A stretch of DNA of 33,740 nt from Halieaceae bacterium. Its GTDB lineage: Bacteria; Pseudomonadota; Gammaproteobacteria; Pseudomonadales; Halieaceae. Positions within the stretch are counted from its first letter, which is position 1, and every line of letters begins with the position of its first letter. The stretch lies in contig JANQIO010000025.1 in the NCBI GenBank assembly GCA_028282105.1, positions 1 through 33,740 of the forward strand, read 5' to 3'. Positions 12,284-21,255 of this stretch are shown piece by piece. The notes under the pieces were generated by a model. It saw only the letters and a list, made by a program, of their open reading frames with translations. It did not search any database and was not told the origin of the DNA. The translations under genes and the position numbers were made by a program.

Positions 12284-12475
12284 TCAGTTAACAAGATAGA
12301 GCAGGCCCAGGCCTACCAGCATGCTGCACAAACCGAAGCTTCGCAGGCTCCTGTCATCCAGCTGCGCCACCTGCCTGACCATCTCGCGCCAGTGCTGTGG
12401 CGCGATGAAGGGCAACACCCCCTCGATCACGAAGACCAGGGCCAGGCCGACGGCGAAATGTTGCCAGGCATCCAA
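12284..12475 (-). CDS. DUF2065 small inner-membrane protein (YjeT-like)
   Basis: A 63-aa protein with two hydrophobic segments, at about 8-25 and 46-61, joined by a charged loop (QHWREMVRQVAQLDDRSLR). The sequence, FVIEGVLPFIAPQHWRE followed by SLRSFGLCSMLVGLGLLYLV, is the DUF2065/YjeT pattern. The gene normally lies between hflC and purA or hisZ, as here. Its function is unknown; co-location with hflKC suggests an accessory membrane role, but that is inference. The ATG at 12475 is used; the stop is 44 bases before hisZ. Confidence 0.88.
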   Translation of the reverse strand: MDAWQHFAVGLALVFVIEGVLPFIAPQHWREMVRQVAQLDDRSLRSFGLCSMLVGLGLLYLVN

Positions 12476-12515
12476 GCAATCAGGCCTCTTCCGTCTATCG
12501 CGATCAGTCGCGCAT

Positions 12516-12565
12516 AAAAAAACCGTGGGCCCCAGGCTTGCTCATCAAACCTCGAACCTCACGGT
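12516..12565 (-). terminator. Possible rho-independent terminator between hflC and DUF2065
   Basis: On the minus strand ACCGTG pairs with CACGGT, with a short inner AGG/CCT pairing and a bulge, and is followed directly by seven T residues (12522-12516). The long loop makes the stem imperfect. It could end transcripts from hflKC, or attenuate transcripts starting just upstream. Confidence 0.35.
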
Positions 12566-12571
12566 TGCAGA

Positions 12572-12601
12572 ATTCTATCACAGGGAGTCCGGCGGTGTGA
12601 G
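12572..12601 (-). promoter_or_regulatory. Possible sigma70 promoter for DUF2065-hisZ-purA
   Basis: A TAGAAT -10 (12577-12572) with a CTCACA -35 at 18-base spacing (12601-12596) on the minus strand, 5/6 and 4/6 matches. It lies between hflC and DUF2065, where a separate promoter for the downstream genes would be expected. The T-run at 12522-12516 lies between it and DUF2065, so one of the two calls may be wrong. Confidence 0.3.
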
Positions 12602-12611
12602 ACCACCGGAC
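12587..12611 (-). other. Strong hairpin downstream of hflC
   Basis: A 10-bp stem with a 5-base loop: GTCCGGTGGT pairs with ACCGCCGGAC in minus-strand RNA, with one G-U wobble that would be a C-A mismatch in plus-strand RNA, so it favours minus-strand transcripts. It begins 29 bases after the hflC stop. No T-run follows it, so it may protect the 3' end of the hflKC message or act with the T-run further downstream. Confidence 0.5.
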
Positions 12612-12639
12612 CCTGCCGGACGCCGGTTTTTGCTGGCCG

Positions 12640-13515
12640 CTAGCCGCCTTTCTCAGCGCGCTTGAAGTACTGGAAGAACTCGCCATCGGGCTCAATCAGC
12701 ATGATGTCGCCCTTGTTGCTGAAGGCCTCCCGGTAGGCACGCAGGCTGCGGGTAAAGTCGTAGAACTCGCGGTCGGCGTTGTAGGCCTCGGCATAGATGG
12801 CCGCCGCGGAGGCGTCACCTTCACCGCGAATGCTCTCGGAGTCACGATAGGCCTCGGCCTTGATCACCGTGACCTCGCGGTCGGCGGCGGCGCGGATGCC
12901 CTCCGCAAGCTCGCGCCCCTGGGAGCGCAGCTCGCGGGCTTCCTTCTCACGCTCGGCGTTCATGCGCCGAAACACCGCATCACTCACCGAGGGCGGCAGG
13001 TCGATCTTCTTGACCCGCACATCCACCACCTCCACACCCAGCTCGGTGCGAGCGCGGGCATTGAGATTGTCGAGCAACTGGGTCATCAACTGGTCGCGCT
13101 CGCCGGATACCACTTCCTGCAGGGTGCGATCGGCGACCTGGTTACGCAGGCCGTCGTTGATGCGCTGGGCCAGCAGGCCCGTAGCGCGGCTTTCGTCACC
13201 ACCGGTCGCGGTGTAGTACTTGGCCACATCGGCCACTTTCCACTTGGCGTAGGAGTCCACCACCAGGGCTTTCTTCTCCAGGGTCAGGAAGCGCTCCGGC
13301 AGGGCATCCACGGTCAACACGCGCGCATCAAACTTGCGCACATTGTTCACAAAGGGAATCTTCACGTGCAGGCCGGGCGCCACGTCCGGGTTGACGACTT
13401 CGCCGAAGCGCAGCAGCACGCCGCGCTCGGTTTCCTTGATGATAAACAGCGCGTTGCTGCCGATAAACAACGCCAGCACCGCAATCAGCAGAATGGTGAG
13501 GTTCTTGCCACTCAT
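12640..13515 (-). CDS. hflC: Protease modulator HflC (SPFH/stomatin family)
   Basis: A 291-aa inner-membrane protein with an N-terminal helix (about 4-24) and a periplasmic SPFH/band 7 domain (ALFIIKETERGVLLRFGEVV, PGLHVKIPFVNNVRKFDARVLT). A long charged helical region follows (about 170-250; AEREKEARELRSQGRELAEG) and then a short tail with FFQYFKRAEKGG. With HflK it builds the large cage around FtsH hexamers and limits degradation of membrane substrates. It starts one base after the hflK stop, indicating coupled translation. Length and motifs fit the family throughout. Confidence 0.97.
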   Translation of the reverse strand: MSGKNLTILLIAVLALFIGSNALFIIKETERGVLLRFGEVVNPDVAPGLHVKIPFVNNVRKFDARVLTVDALPERFLTLEKKALVVDSYAKWKVADVAKYYTATGGDESRATGLLAQRINDGLRNQVADRTLQEVVSGERDQLMTQLLDNLNARARTELGVEVVDVRVKKIDLPPSVSDAVFRRMNAEREKEARELRSQGRELAEGIRAAADREVTVIKAEAYRDSESIRGEGDASAAAIYAEAYNADREFYDFTRSLRAYREAFSNKGDIMLIEPDGEFFQYFKRAEKGG

Positions 13516-13516
13516 A

Positions 13517-14674
13517 TCAACGCCCTCCCCGGCTGGTGCGCGAGGCCTGGTCGCGCCGCAGCTGCTCCACCACCCGGTCGGTCAGGTCGCGGATATCCAC
13601 ATTCTCAGGCATCACCGCGCCGCGTCCGGCAGCGCGGTTGCCTTCGCTTACAATCTTGTCCAGCGGTAGATACAGCAGGTTGTTGCCGCCCTCTACATCC
13701 ACCACTACCTTGCTGGTGTTCTCCATCACACCCTGTACCGCATCCAGGTACAGGCGCTGGCGAGTTACCTCCGGTGCCTTGGCATACTCGGCGCGCAGGG
13801 CGCTGAAGCGCGCCGCGTCACCCTCGGCTTCGGCTATCACCTGCTCCTGGTAGGCGTTGGCCTCCTCGATCACCCGCTGGGCCTGGCCGCGTGCCTCCGG
13901 CACCACCTGGTTGGCGTAGGCCTGGGCCTCGTTCTTCACACGCTCCTCGTCTTCACGGGCCTTGATCACGTCGTCGAAAGCTTCCTGGACTTCGGCCGGG
14001 GGCTTGGCGTCATCGATGTTAACTGTGGAGACGCGGATGCCGGTCTGGTAGATGTCCAGGTAGTCCTGCAGGCGCTCACGCACATCGATGGCCAACTGGG
14101 TACGGCCGTCGGTCAGCACGTAGTCCATGGCGTTGTCGCCCACCACGTGACGCAGGGCGCTCTCGGTCGCATTATTGAGGCTGCGCTCGGGGCCACGCAC
14201 GCGCAGCACGTAGTCTTCAGCGTTCTCAATGATGTACTGGACCGACAGGTTCACCTCAACAATGTTCTCGTCCTGGGTCAGCATCTGCTCGCGGAAGGTC
14301 GCGTTGTTCACCCGAGTGACGTTGACCACCGTGACATCGTCGATCACCGGCGGGTTCCACTGCAGGCCCGGTTGCACGGTGTTGTGATACTTGCCCAGGC
14401 GCAGCACCACGCCGCGCTCCTGTTCGTCGACGGTGTAGAAGCCCATCAGGGCCCACACCACCACCACGACCGAGATAACTGTTAGAAACAGCGCGCCAGA
14501 TACACCCTTGGCCGGTCCGCCGCCACCCCCGCCGCCGCTGCCGCCGCCGAAGATGCCAGCCAGCTGCTGCTTCAGCTTGCGCATGGCTTCATCCATATCC
14601 GGCGGACCCTGGTCTCCGCCACCCCAGGGGTCGCGCGGCTTATTGCCATTGCCACCCGGTTCATTCCAGGCCAT
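13517..14674 (-). CDS. hflK: FtsH protease activity modulator HflK (SPFH/stomatin family)
   Basis: A 385-aa partner of HflC. It begins MAWNEPGGNGNKPRDPWGGG, a typical HflK N-terminus with a glycine-rich cytoplasmic segment (about 43-53), then a membrane helix (about 58-79) and the SPFH domain starting TVDEQERGVVLRLGKY. The coiled region includes YANQVVPEARGQAQRVIEEA. The frame is open to 14743, but the ATG at 14674 has AGGAG six bases upstream and matches the family start, so it is chosen. A 185-base leader separates it from hflX, which suggests its own transcription start. Confidence 0.97.
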   Translation of the reverse strand: MAWNEPGGNGNKPRDPWGGGDQGPPDMDEAMRKLKQQLAGIFGGGSGGGGGGGPAKGVSGALFLTVISVVVVVWALMGFYTVDEQERGVVLRLGKYHNTVQPGLQWNPPVIDDVTVVNVTRVNNATFREQMLTQDENIVEVNLSVQYIIENAEDYVLRVRGPERSLNNATESALRHVVGDNAMDYVLTDGRTQLAIDVRERLQDYLDIYQTGIRVSTVNIDDAKPPAEVQEAFDDVIKAREDEERVKNEAQAYANQVVPEARGQAQRVIEEANAYQEQVIAEAEGDAARFSALRAEYAKAPEVTRQRLYLDAVQGVMENTSKVVVDVEGGNNLLYLPLDKIVSEGNRAAGRGAVMPENVDIRDLTDRVVEQLRRDQASRTSRGGR

Positions 14675-14700
14675 ATACATCTCCTGTCGGACTTCGTTTC

Positions 14701-14750
14701 GGGGCTGCCTGTGCCCCTGTGTACCTATTGCGTCGCTGCGCAAAGCAGCG
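14701..14750 (-). other. Two small hairpins in the hflK leader
   Basis: CGCTGC and GCAGCG (14734-14750) form a 6-bp stem with a 5-base loop, and GGGGC/GCCCC (14701-14717) a second 5-bp stem, both just upstream of the hflK ribosome site. They may structure the leader of the hflKC message. No clear promoter or T-run is seen in the 185 bases between hflX and hflK. Confidence 0.3.
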
Positions 14751-14859
14751 GCTCAGTTTACCACACACCCCACCTCAGGCCCTGATTGCGAAACGGAAAT
14801 CACGCCGGGTGCAACACAGGTCTATAAGACTCAAATCTCGGGGAATGGGTTCTCGTTTA

Positions 14860-16188
14860 TCACGCCACCTGATGCCGGCCCGGGGCCTCGTCACCCGACC
14901 AGCCATCCATCACCAGGCTGCGCTCATCGATGGATTCCTTGGCGACCAGCTGCCGCCAGTGCCGCCGCTCCATGCGGACATGCAACTGTACGTAGCCATC
15001 ATCGCTGTGGTTCTCAGATTGCACCGCACCCGAGCTGTACAAAAGTGCGCGCAACCGGCCCTGGTCCGGGGCCAGGTTGAGGCGGTGCTCGATGCGGTCC
15101 TCTCCCAGCAGCTCTGCGAGGCTCTGGAACAATAGCTCACAACCCTCGCCGGTGACCGCCGACAGCCACACCCGGCAGGGTCGGCCGTCGGCATCGCGAT
15201 CGATGCGCGGCGACTGCTCCAGCAGGTCCAGCTTGTTAAACACTTCCAGGCGCGGGACGTCGCCGGCGCCAATCTCTGCCAGCACCGACTCCACCTGCTC
15301 GATATTGGTATCGCGCTCTTCGGTGGCGGCATCCACCAGGTGCAGCAGCAGGTCGGCACTGGTGGTCTCTTCCAGGGTGGCCCGAAAGGCGTCCACCAGT
15401 TTGTGCGGTAGATGGCTGATAAAGCCCACCGTGTCCGCCAGCACTACCGGGCCACAATCATCCACATCCACCCGGCGCAGGGTGGGGTCGAGGGTGGCGA
15501 ACAGTTGGTCTGCGGCGTAGACCTCGGATTCGGTCAGGCGGTTGAACAGGGTCGACTTGCCGGCGTTGGTGTACCCCACCAGGGACACCACCGGAAGTTC
15601 CGCGCGCTGCCGCGAGCGCCGGCCCTGGTGGCGCTGCTTGCCGACTTTTTCCAAGCGCCCGGTGATCGATTTGATGCGGGCCCGTAGCAGCCGGCGGTCG
15701 GTCTCGAGCTGGGTCTCACCGGGGCCGCGCAGGCCGATACCGCCCTTCTGGCGTTCCAGGTGAGTCCAGCCCCGCACCAGCCTGGTGGACATATGCTGCA
15801 ACTGGGCCAGTTCGACCTGCAGTTTGCCCTCGTGGGTGCGGGCCCGCTGGGCGAAAATGTCGAGAATCAGGCCGGTCCTGTCCAGCACCCGGCACTGCAG
15901 CGCTTTTTCCAGGTTGCGCTCCTGGCTGGGCGACAGTGCGTGGTTGAACAACACCACCTCTATCTCCTGGGCAGCCACCAGCGCGGTGATCTCCTCGAGC
16001 TTGCCGGTGCCGACGAAATAGCGGGGGTGCGGCGCCTCACGCTGTCCAAACACGTACTCCACCGGGTCGCCGCCCGCAGACAGCACCAGTTCTTCGAATT
16101 CGCGCGGATCTTCGCGATCGGCTTCTGTTGAGAGGTTCAGGTGAACGAGCAGGGCTCGCTCACCTGAATCGGGACGTTCAAAAAACAA
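14860..16188 (-). CDS. hflX: GTPase HflX, ribosome-splitting factor
   Basis: A 442-aa GTPase that binds and splits stalled 70S ribosomes under stress. The N-terminal HflX domain has APHPRYFVGTGK and FNHALSPSQERNLEKAL, a middle helical region has RARTHEGKLQVELAQL and GGIGLRGPGETQLETDRR, and the G domain has GYTNAGKST (205-213), DTVGF (252-256) and NKLD. The start is TTG at 16188, giving MFFERPDSGERALLVHL; this aligns with the normal HflX N-terminus and there is no ATG nearby. The gene starts 8 bases after the hfq stop, so hfq-hflX form one unit. Confidence 0.97.
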   Translation of the reverse strand: MFFERPDSGERALLVHLNLSTEADREDPREFEELVLSAGGDPVEYVFGQREAPHPRYFVGTGKLEEITALVAAQEIEVVLFNHALSPSQERNLEKALQCRVLDRTGLILDIFAQRARTHEGKLQVELAQLQHMSTRLVRGWTHLERQKGGIGLRGPGETQLETDRRLLRARIKSITGRLEKVGKQRHQGRRSRQRAELPVVSLVGYTNAGKSTLFNRLTESEVYAADQLFATLDPTLRRVDVDDCGPVVLADTVGFISHLPHKLVDAFRATLEETTSADLLLHLVDAATEERDTNIEQVESVLAEIGAGDVPRLEVFNKLDLLEQSPRIDRDADGRPCRVWLSAVTGEGCELLFQSLAELLGEDRIEHRLNLAPDQGRLRALLYSSGAVQSENHSDDGYVQLHVRMERRHWRQLVAKESIDERSLVMDGWSGDEAPGRHQVA

Positions 16189-16196
16189 TCAGCAAC

Positions 16197-16448
16197 CTAA
16201 CTCTCTCCACCGGCTTCTTCCGGTGGATTTTGCATTGGCATGCGCACCACGCGAGAGGGTACGACGGTGGAAATGGCATGCTTGTAAACCATCTGGCTTA
16301 CGGTGTTCTTCAGCAGCACCACAAACTGGTCGAAGGACTCTATCTGGCCCTGCAGCTTGATGCCGTTGACGAGGTAAATGGATACGGGGACGCGTTCCTT
16401 ACGCAAGATGTTCAGGTAAGGGTCTTGTAAGGTGTGCCCTTTTGTCAT
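16197..16448 (-). CDS. hfq: RNA chaperone Hfq
   Basis: An 83-aa Sm-like hexameric RNA chaperone that helps small RNAs pair with messages. It begins [20 protein letters not shown], then has the Sm1 motif ([20 protein letters not shown]) and Sm2 with YKHAIS. The proximal-face residues Gln8, Lys31, Tyr55, Lys56 and His57 are all present. The C-terminal tail is short and acidic (EEAGGES) compared with E. coli's 102-aa protein, as in Pseudomonas. The ATG at 16448 has AGGAG upstream. A 217-base leader separates it from miaA. Confidence 0.98.
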   Translation of the reverse strand: MTKGHTLQDPYLNILRKERVPVSIYLVNGIKLQGQIESFDQFVVLLKNTVSQMVYKHAISTVVPSRVVRMPMQNPPEEAGGES

Positions 16449-16519
16449 GGCAATTCTCCTTGTTGGCTCAAGTGGAGCCCTAAAAAGTCATAAGCAAGCT
16501 CGTTGCCGCACTGGTCCCT

Positions 16520-16545
16520 AAGCTGGTGCATGTAAGCACCCACTT
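16520..16545 (-). other. Hairpin in the hfq leader
   Basis: AAGTGGGTGC and GCACCAGCTT on the minus strand pair over ten positions with one mismatch and a 6-base loop, about 72 bases upstream of the hfq start. Hfq autoregulates through its leader in E. coli, so a structured leader is plausible here, but that function is inference. Confidence 0.35.
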
Positions 16546-16629
16546 ACTAGGCAGCGCCCGCGCTGAGCATCTCTTGTTCTACTTACGGTGGCCTCGCTAT
16601 ATCTGTCGGACACGCGGGAACCTGCGTCA

Positions 16630-16655
16630 AGTATAAACCATATACGAGATGTCAA
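16630..16655 (-). promoter_or_regulatory. Possible hfq promoter elements
   Basis: A perfect TTGACA (16655-16650) and a TATACT (16635-16630) lie on the minus strand just downstream of the miaA stop. The spacing is only 14 bases, shorter than the optimum, so they may belong to overlapping start sites. They sit where an hfq-specific promoter is expected. Confidence 0.35.
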
Positions 16656-16665
16656 TGGTGGCGAA

Positions 16666-17610
16666 CTAGAGATATTTCAAGGCCACATCGATCGGCGATT
16701 GATCGGGGTCACTCGCCAGCCGGCCGGTCGGGTCGGTGTGAATCCAGTGCAGGTCCGGCCAGCCTCGCAGCCAGGTGAGCTGGCGCTTGGCCAACTGGCG
16801 GGTGGCCTGGATGACCAACTGGCGGGCGCGGGCCAGGTCGTACTCGCCGCGCACATGGCCCCAAATCTGCCGGTAACCCACCGCCCTCATGGACGGCAGG
16901 TCGAGGTTGAGGTCGCCGCGCTCATACAGCCCACGAACTTCTTCGACCAGACCGGCCGCCAGCATCTGGTCGACCCGCCGCTCGATACGGGCGTGCAACT
17001 CGCTGCGCTCGGCTGGACATACGGCCAGTTGCTGCACCCGGTAGCTATCCGCCAGTACGCCGCCGCCGCGAGCCGCCTGACGCCGACGCCACTCGCTCAT
17101 GGTGACACCGGAGGCCAGGTAAACCTCCAGCGCGCGGCCGATGCGCTGGGAGTGATTGGGGTGAATGCTGACCGCCAGCTGCGGGTCGACCTCCTCCAAC
17201 ATGCGGTGCAGGTGCGGCCAGCCCTTGTCTCGCGCCTCACTCTCCAGATAGCGGCGGATCTCTGGATCCGCCGCCGGCATGTCGGCGATACCCTCCAGCA
17301 GAGCCTTAAAATACAGCATGGTGCCGCCCACCAGCAGCGGCCGGCGCTGGCGAGCGAGGATGTCGAGGATGGCGGCGCGGGCGTCGTCGCAGAATTCCGC
17401 CACCGAGTAGGGTTCCGCAGCATCGCGGATATCCACCAGGTGGTGGGGATAGTCCGGTTTGGCGCTGCCGATATCCAGGCCGCGGTAGACCAGCGCCGAG
17501 TCCACGCTGATCAGCTCACAGTTGTGACGCTCGGCGAGTTGGATGGCCAGATCCGTCTTGCCTGAGGCGGTGGGGCCCATCAGGCAGATCAGCAGGGGTT
17601 TATCAGGCAT
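16666..17610 (-). CDS. miaA: tRNA dimethylallyltransferase
   Basis: A 314-aa enzyme that adds a dimethylallyl group to A37 of tRNAs reading UNN codons. It begins [20 protein letters not shown] with the P-loop GPTASGKT at about 12-19, then [33 protein letters not shown] and [15 protein letters not shown]. Near the end, [12 protein letters not shown] and [15 protein letters not shown] are family hallmarks. The frame is open to 17685, but the ATG at 17610 overlaps the mutL stop as TGATG and fits the family start. It is followed by the hfq leader. Confidence 0.98.
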   Translation of the reverse strand: MPDKPLLICLMGPTASGKTDLAIQLAERHNCELISVDSALVYRGLDIGSAKPDYPHHLVDIRDAAEPYSVAEFCDDARAAILDILARQRRPLLVGGTMLYFKALLEGIADMPAADPEIRRYLESEARDKGWPHLHRMLEEVDPQLAVSIHPNHSQRIGRALEVYLASGVTMSEWRRRQAARGGGVLADSYRVQQLAVCPAERSELHARIERRVDQMLAAGLVEEVRGLYERGDLNLDLPSMRAVGYRQIWGHVRGEYDLARARQLVIQATRQLAKRQLTWLRGWPDLHWIHTDPTGRLASDPDQSPIDVALKYL

Positions 17611-19418
17611 CAGCGCCCCCGCAGGAACAGTTTGTCCAGTTCCTCCAGGGACATCTGCGTCCAGGTGGGGCGGCCGTGGTTGCACTGGCCGCTGCGCTCG
17701 GTGGCTTCCATGTCGCGCAGCAGGGCGTTCATCTCGGGGATGGTAAGACGCCGGTTGGCGCGTACCGAACCGTGACAGGCCATGGTCGACAGCAGCTCAT
17801 CGATATGGGACTCGATGCGATCCGAGGTGCCGTACTCGAGCAGGTCGGAAAGCACATCGCGCAGCAGCTGCTCCACATCCGCGTCGCGCAGGGTCACCGG
17901 CACTTCGCGCAACACCAGAGCTTCCTCACCCGCGCGCTGCACGCCCAGGCCGAGCTGAGCAAACAGCTCCGCAGCCGCCTCGGCGCAGTCGGCCTCGCGC
18001 TGGCTGACGGCCACGGTCTGCGGCACCAGCAGCGGCTGGCTGCGCACTCCTTCACCGGCATGGGCCGCCTTCATCCGTTCATAGGTAATACGTTCGTGGG
18101 CCGCGTGCATATCCACCACCACCAGGCCGTCGGTGTTCTGGGCGAGGATGTAGATGCCGTGGAGCTGGGCGATGGCGTAGCCCAGCGGCGGCACATCCTC
18201 GGCGGCGGATTCTTCCATCGCCGGCTGGCTATAGAGCTGCGTGAGGCCGGCGACCTGTTCGCGCACCGCAGCCGCCGGCACGGAGCCGCCCACATAGCCC
18301 GCCGGCGCCGGCGCGGAGGGGCGACCCCAGGCCAGATTGTCCTGGGTGGGCGCCTGTGCCAGCGTCGGCTGGGGCTGGGCAAAGTCGCCGGCCGGCGGCA
18401 GCTGATCGGCGGGGCGCACATCCGCCAGCGCCCGGTGCAGGCTGCGGAAAATAAAATCGTGCACCTTGCGGCTGTCGCGGAAGCGCACCTCGTGCTTGGT
18501 GGGGTGCACATTGACATCCACCAGCGCCGGGTCCAGCTCCAGATACAGCACAAAGGCGGGATGGCGTCCGTGGTAGAGCACGTCCCGATAGGCCTGGCGC
18601 ACGGCGTGGCTGACCAGCCGGTCGCGAATCACCCGGCCGTTGACGAAGAAATGCTGCAGGTCCGCCTGGCTGCGGGAGAAGGTCGGCAGCCCCACCCAAC
18701 CCCACAGTTTCAACTCACCGATATCGTTTTCGATATACAGGCTGTCATTGATAAAGGCCGGGCCGCAGACTGACGCGACCCGGCGCTCGCGGGCGGTATC
18801 GGAATCGCAGGCGGCCAACTGGTGCACCGCCCGGCCGTTGTGGCGCAGGTGGAAGGCCACATCGTAGCGGCTCAGGGCCTGGCGTTTGACCACCTCTTCC
18901 AGGTGGCCGAACTCGGTTTTCTCGGTGCGCAGAAACTTGCGCCGGGCCGGGGTGTTAAAGAACAGGTCGCGCACTTCCACCGAGGTGCCCCGGGGATGGG
19001 GCGCGGGCTTCACCACCACCTCCATACCGTTGCCCTCACACTCAGCGCGCAGACCACTGGCGCCGTCGGCCGCGGCATTGGACGTGATACCGAGCCGCGA
19101 TACCGAGCTGATACTGGCCAGGGCCTCGCCGCGAAAGCCCAGGCTGACCACCTGCTCCAGATCTTCCAGCGAACGGATCTTGCTGGTGGCGTGGCGCGCC
19201 AGCGACAGCGGCAAGTCGTCGGCATCCATTCCGGCGCCGTTGTCGCGCACCCGAATCAGCCGCGCGCCCCCCGCCTCCACCTCGACCTCGACGCGGTCGG
19301 CGCCGGCATCCAGTGCGTTTTCCAGCAGTTCCTTGACCACGGAAGCCGGCCGTTCGACGACCTCGCCGGCAGCGATCTGGTTGGCCAGACGCGTGTTTAA
19401 CAGGGCAATCTTTGACAT
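17610..19418 (-). CDS. mutL: DNA mismatch repair protein MutL, endonuclease-motif type
   Basis: A 602-aa mismatch-repair mediator. The N-terminal GHKL ATPase has [14 protein letters not shown] (catalytic Glu30), DNGAGM (59-64) and [10 protein letters not shown] (94-103). A Pro/Ala/Gln-rich linker (about 335-400) joins it to the C-terminal dimerisation domain. That domain contains [12 protein letters not shown] (436-447), which fits the DxHAxxExxxxE metal-binding nuclease motif, plus ACHGSVRAN (547-555) and CNHGRP (579-584). E. coli MutL lacks this motif, whereas Pseudomonas MutL has it, so this protein probably nicks DNA itself in a MutH-independent pathway. The ATG at 19418 overlaps the amiB stop as TGATG, and the stop overlaps miaA in the same way. 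Confidence 0.98.
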   Translation of the reverse strand: MSKIALLNTRLANQIAAGEVVERPASVVKELLENALDAGADRVEVEVEAGGARLIRVRDNGAGMDADDLPLSLARHATSKIRSLEDLEQVVSLGFRGEALASISSVSRLGITSNAAADGASGLRAECEGNGMEVVVKPAPHPRGTSVEVRDLFFNTPARRKFLRTEKTEFGHLEEVVKRQALSRYDVAFHLRHNGRAVHQLAACDSDTARERRVASVCGPAFINDSLYIENDIGELKLWGWVGLPTFSRSQADLQHFFVNGRVIRDRLVSHAVRQAYRDVLYHGRHPAFVLYLELDPALVDVNVHPTKHEVRFRDSRKVHDFIFRSLHRALADVRPADQLPPAGDFAQPQPTLAQAPTQDNLAWGRPSAPAPAGYVGGSVPAAAVREQVAGLTQLYSQPAMEESAAEDVPPLGYAIAQLHGIYILAQNTDGLVVVDMHAAHERITYERMKAAHAGEGVRSQPLLVPQTVAVSQREADCAEAAAELFAQLGLGVQRAGEEALVLREVPVTLRDADVEQLLRDVLSDLLEYGTSDRIESHIDELLSTMACHGSVRANRRLTIPEMNALLRDMEATERSGQCNHGRPTWTQMSLEELDKLFLRGR

Positions 19419-20755
19419 CAGCTGGTGGGAATAATCAGTTTCTGGCCAATGCGAATCGTGTTGCTGGACAGGGAATTATGCGCCCGCAGGGAGGACACCG
19501 TCACGTTAAAGCGCTGGGCAATTTCCGACAGGGTGTCGCCGCGGGCAATCACGTATTCACGGCTGCCGTTCTGCTTCTGCCAGGCGATCAGGGTGTCCGC
19601 CGGCGGATGCTCGAGGAACCAGGATTTAATGCCGGCGTGAATGGCGCGCGCCATTTTGTCCTGATACTCAGCGGTGCGCAGCAGGCGCGCTTCCTCCGGG
19701 TTGGAGATAAACCCGGTTTCCACCAGGATAGAGGGGATATCCGGCGACTTGAGCACCGCAAAGGCCGCCTGTTCCACCTGGTCGCGGTGCAGCTTGCTGA
19801 TGCGCCCCATGTTGTTGAGCACCCGCGACCCCAGCCCCAGACTGGCGTCCAGGGTATGGCTCATGGACATGTCGTAGAGCACCTGGGCCAACAGGTCATC
19901 CTTGTCATTGAGACTGACGCCGCCCACCAGATCGGCGGCGTTCTCGCGCTTGGCCAGGTAGCGCGCAAAGGTGCTGGATGCTCCCCGTTGAGACAGCGCA
20001 TAGACAGAGGTGCCCTTGGCCTTTGGCGACTTGAAGGCGTCGGCATGAATGGACACGAATAGATCAGCCTGGGCCTGGTGCGCCAGGTCGCGGCGCTTTT
20101 TCAGGCCCACATAGTAGTCACCGCTGCGCACCATGTAGGGTTTGAAGCCCACGTCCTTCTCGAGCAGAGCCTTGACCCGTTTGGAAATGCCCATGACCAC
20201 GTTTTTCTCCCGCAGCCCGCCGGGGCCCAGCGCACCCGGATCCTCACCACCGTGGCCGGCATCGATCGCAATGACAATATCCCGGCGCGCGGAGTTTTCC
20301 ACGCTTTTCTTCACCGACGGAGCGGATTCCCGGCGATCGCTGTCGTAGAGGTCCAGCACCAGCCGGTTGCCACGCTGCTCGTTGGCTTTAAGCACGAAGC
20401 TGCGAGGGGTGACCGCGGTGCGCATGTCCAGCACCACACGCAGGTCGTTGCCCTCGCGCACCCCGGAGCGGATGCGCCGCACCGGCGTGTTGTCCAGCGG
20501 CACCTGGTCGAGTTCTGCCTTGAGGGTGGTATTGGAGATATCGACCACGATGCGGTCGGGATTGGAGAGCTGGATCAGCTTGTGGGAGGCAGGCGCGCTC
20601 AGATCGAATACGATTCGGGTGTGGTCGGGGGCGCGCCAGAGCCGCACGTCGCGTACGTCCAGTCCCAAGGCCACCGGCGCATTGACCATCAGCGCCAGTG
20701 CTATGCAGGTTATACCGGCCCAGCTAGGCCAGTACGGGGTACGCCTGCCCGTCAT
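19418..20755 (-). CDS. amiB: N-acetylmuramoyl-L-alanine amidase with LysM domain
   Basis: A 445-aa periplasmic zinc amidase that splits septal peptidoglycan during cell separation. A signal peptide (about 1-31) is followed by an AMIN domain, an amidase_3 domain ([42 protein letters not shown] supplying the zinc ligands and catalytic Glu) and a C-terminal LysM (401-445, [18 protein letters not shown]). The stretch between SIHADAF and VETGF includes the inserted helix region ([17 protein letters not shown]) that blocks the active site in AmiB/C until EnvC/NlpD-type activators act. The ATG at 20755 has a GGGAGTGGA site and lies 20 bases after tsaE; a start at 20809 would overlap tsaE. Confidence 0.95.
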   Translation of the reverse strand: MTGRRTPYWPSWAGITCIALALMVNAPVALGLDVRDVRLWRAPDHTRIVFDLSAPASHKLIQLSNPDRIVVDISNTTLKAELDQVPLDNTPVRRIRSGVREGNDLRVVLDMRTAVTPRSFVLKANEQRGNRLVLDLYDSDRRESAPSVKKSVENSARRDIVIAIDAGHGGEDPGALGPGGLREKNVVMGISKRVKALLEKDVGFKPYMVRSGDYYVGLKKRRDLAHQAQADLFVSIHADAFKSPKAKGTSVYALSQRGASSTFARYLAKRENAADLVGGVSLNDKDDLLAQVLYDMSMSHTLDASLGLGSRVLNNMGRISKLHRDQVEQAAFAVLKSPDIPSILVETGFISNPEEARLLRTAEYQDKMARAIHAGIKSWFLEHPPADTLIAWQKQNGSREYVIARGDTLSEIAQRFNVTVSSLRAHNSLSSNTIRIGQKLIIPTS

Positions 20756-20775
20756 TCCACTCCCGGTTCGCCTGC

Positions 20776-21255
20776 TTATACAGATTCTGTTGGCAGTTCC
20801 TCGAGGCATTCTACACCCCGAGCCGTTGTTGCAGCAAAGCGCAGAACCCGGCCCTCTCCGGCCAGATCAATGCTCACCAGCAGGTCGGGAGTGGGCAGGA
20901 AACCCTCGCCTCGCCCGGGCCATTCCAGCAGCACGATGGCGATGTCGTCGAAATAGTCGCGGATACCCATGAACTCGAGTTCTTCCGGGTCACCGAGTCG
21001 ATACAGGTCGAAGTGAAAAAGGGACAGCTCGTCGAGCTGGTAGGGCTCGACCAGGGTATAGGTTGGGCTTTTGACCGCGCCATTGTGGCCGAAGGCGCGC
21101 AGCACGCCGCGGGCCAGGGTGGTTTTACCCATGCCAAGTTCGCCCTCCAGGTACACCACGGTTCCGGGTTTGAGGGCCTTGCCGAGGGTTTCACCGAGAC
21201 GCACCATCGCCTCCTCGTCCGCCGCCGCCAGGCTTTTCAATGCACTGTCACTCAT
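20776..21255 (-). CDS. tsaE: tRNA threonylcarbamoyladenosine biosynthesis ATPase TsaE
   Basis: A 159-aa P-loop ATPase that works with TsaB and TsaD to make t6A at position 37 of ANN-reading tRNAs. The Walker A is GELGMGKTT (38-46), followed by SPTYTLVEPY and FHFDLYRLGDPEELEFMG, which are diagnostic. VLLEWPGRGEGFLP near residue 115 is the Walker B-like EWP motif. The start at 21255 overlaps the nnr stop by 8 bases. The gene heads the conserved tsaE-amiB-mutL-miaA stretch. Confidence 0.97.
   Translation of the reverse strand: MSDSALKSLAAADEEAMVRLGETLGKALKPGTVVYLEGELGMGKTTLARGVLRAFGHNGAVKSPTYTLVEPYQLDELSLFHFDLYRLGDPEELEFMGIRDYFDDIAIVLLEWPGRGEGFLPTPDLLVSIDLAGEGRVLRFAATTARGVECLEELPTESV

Noticed and set aside
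12504-12695. 63-codon minus-strand frame between hflC and DUF2065
   Set aside because: Overlaps the hflC end out of frame and spans the hairpin and T-run; composition not protein-like.
17676-18773. 365-codon plus-strand open frame opposite mutL
   Set aside because: Shadow of mutL; His/Gln/Arg-rich composition and no family resemblance.
20078-20956. 292-codon plus-strand open frame opposite amiB and tsaE
   Set aside because: Crosses two real genes on the other strand and has no recognisable domain.
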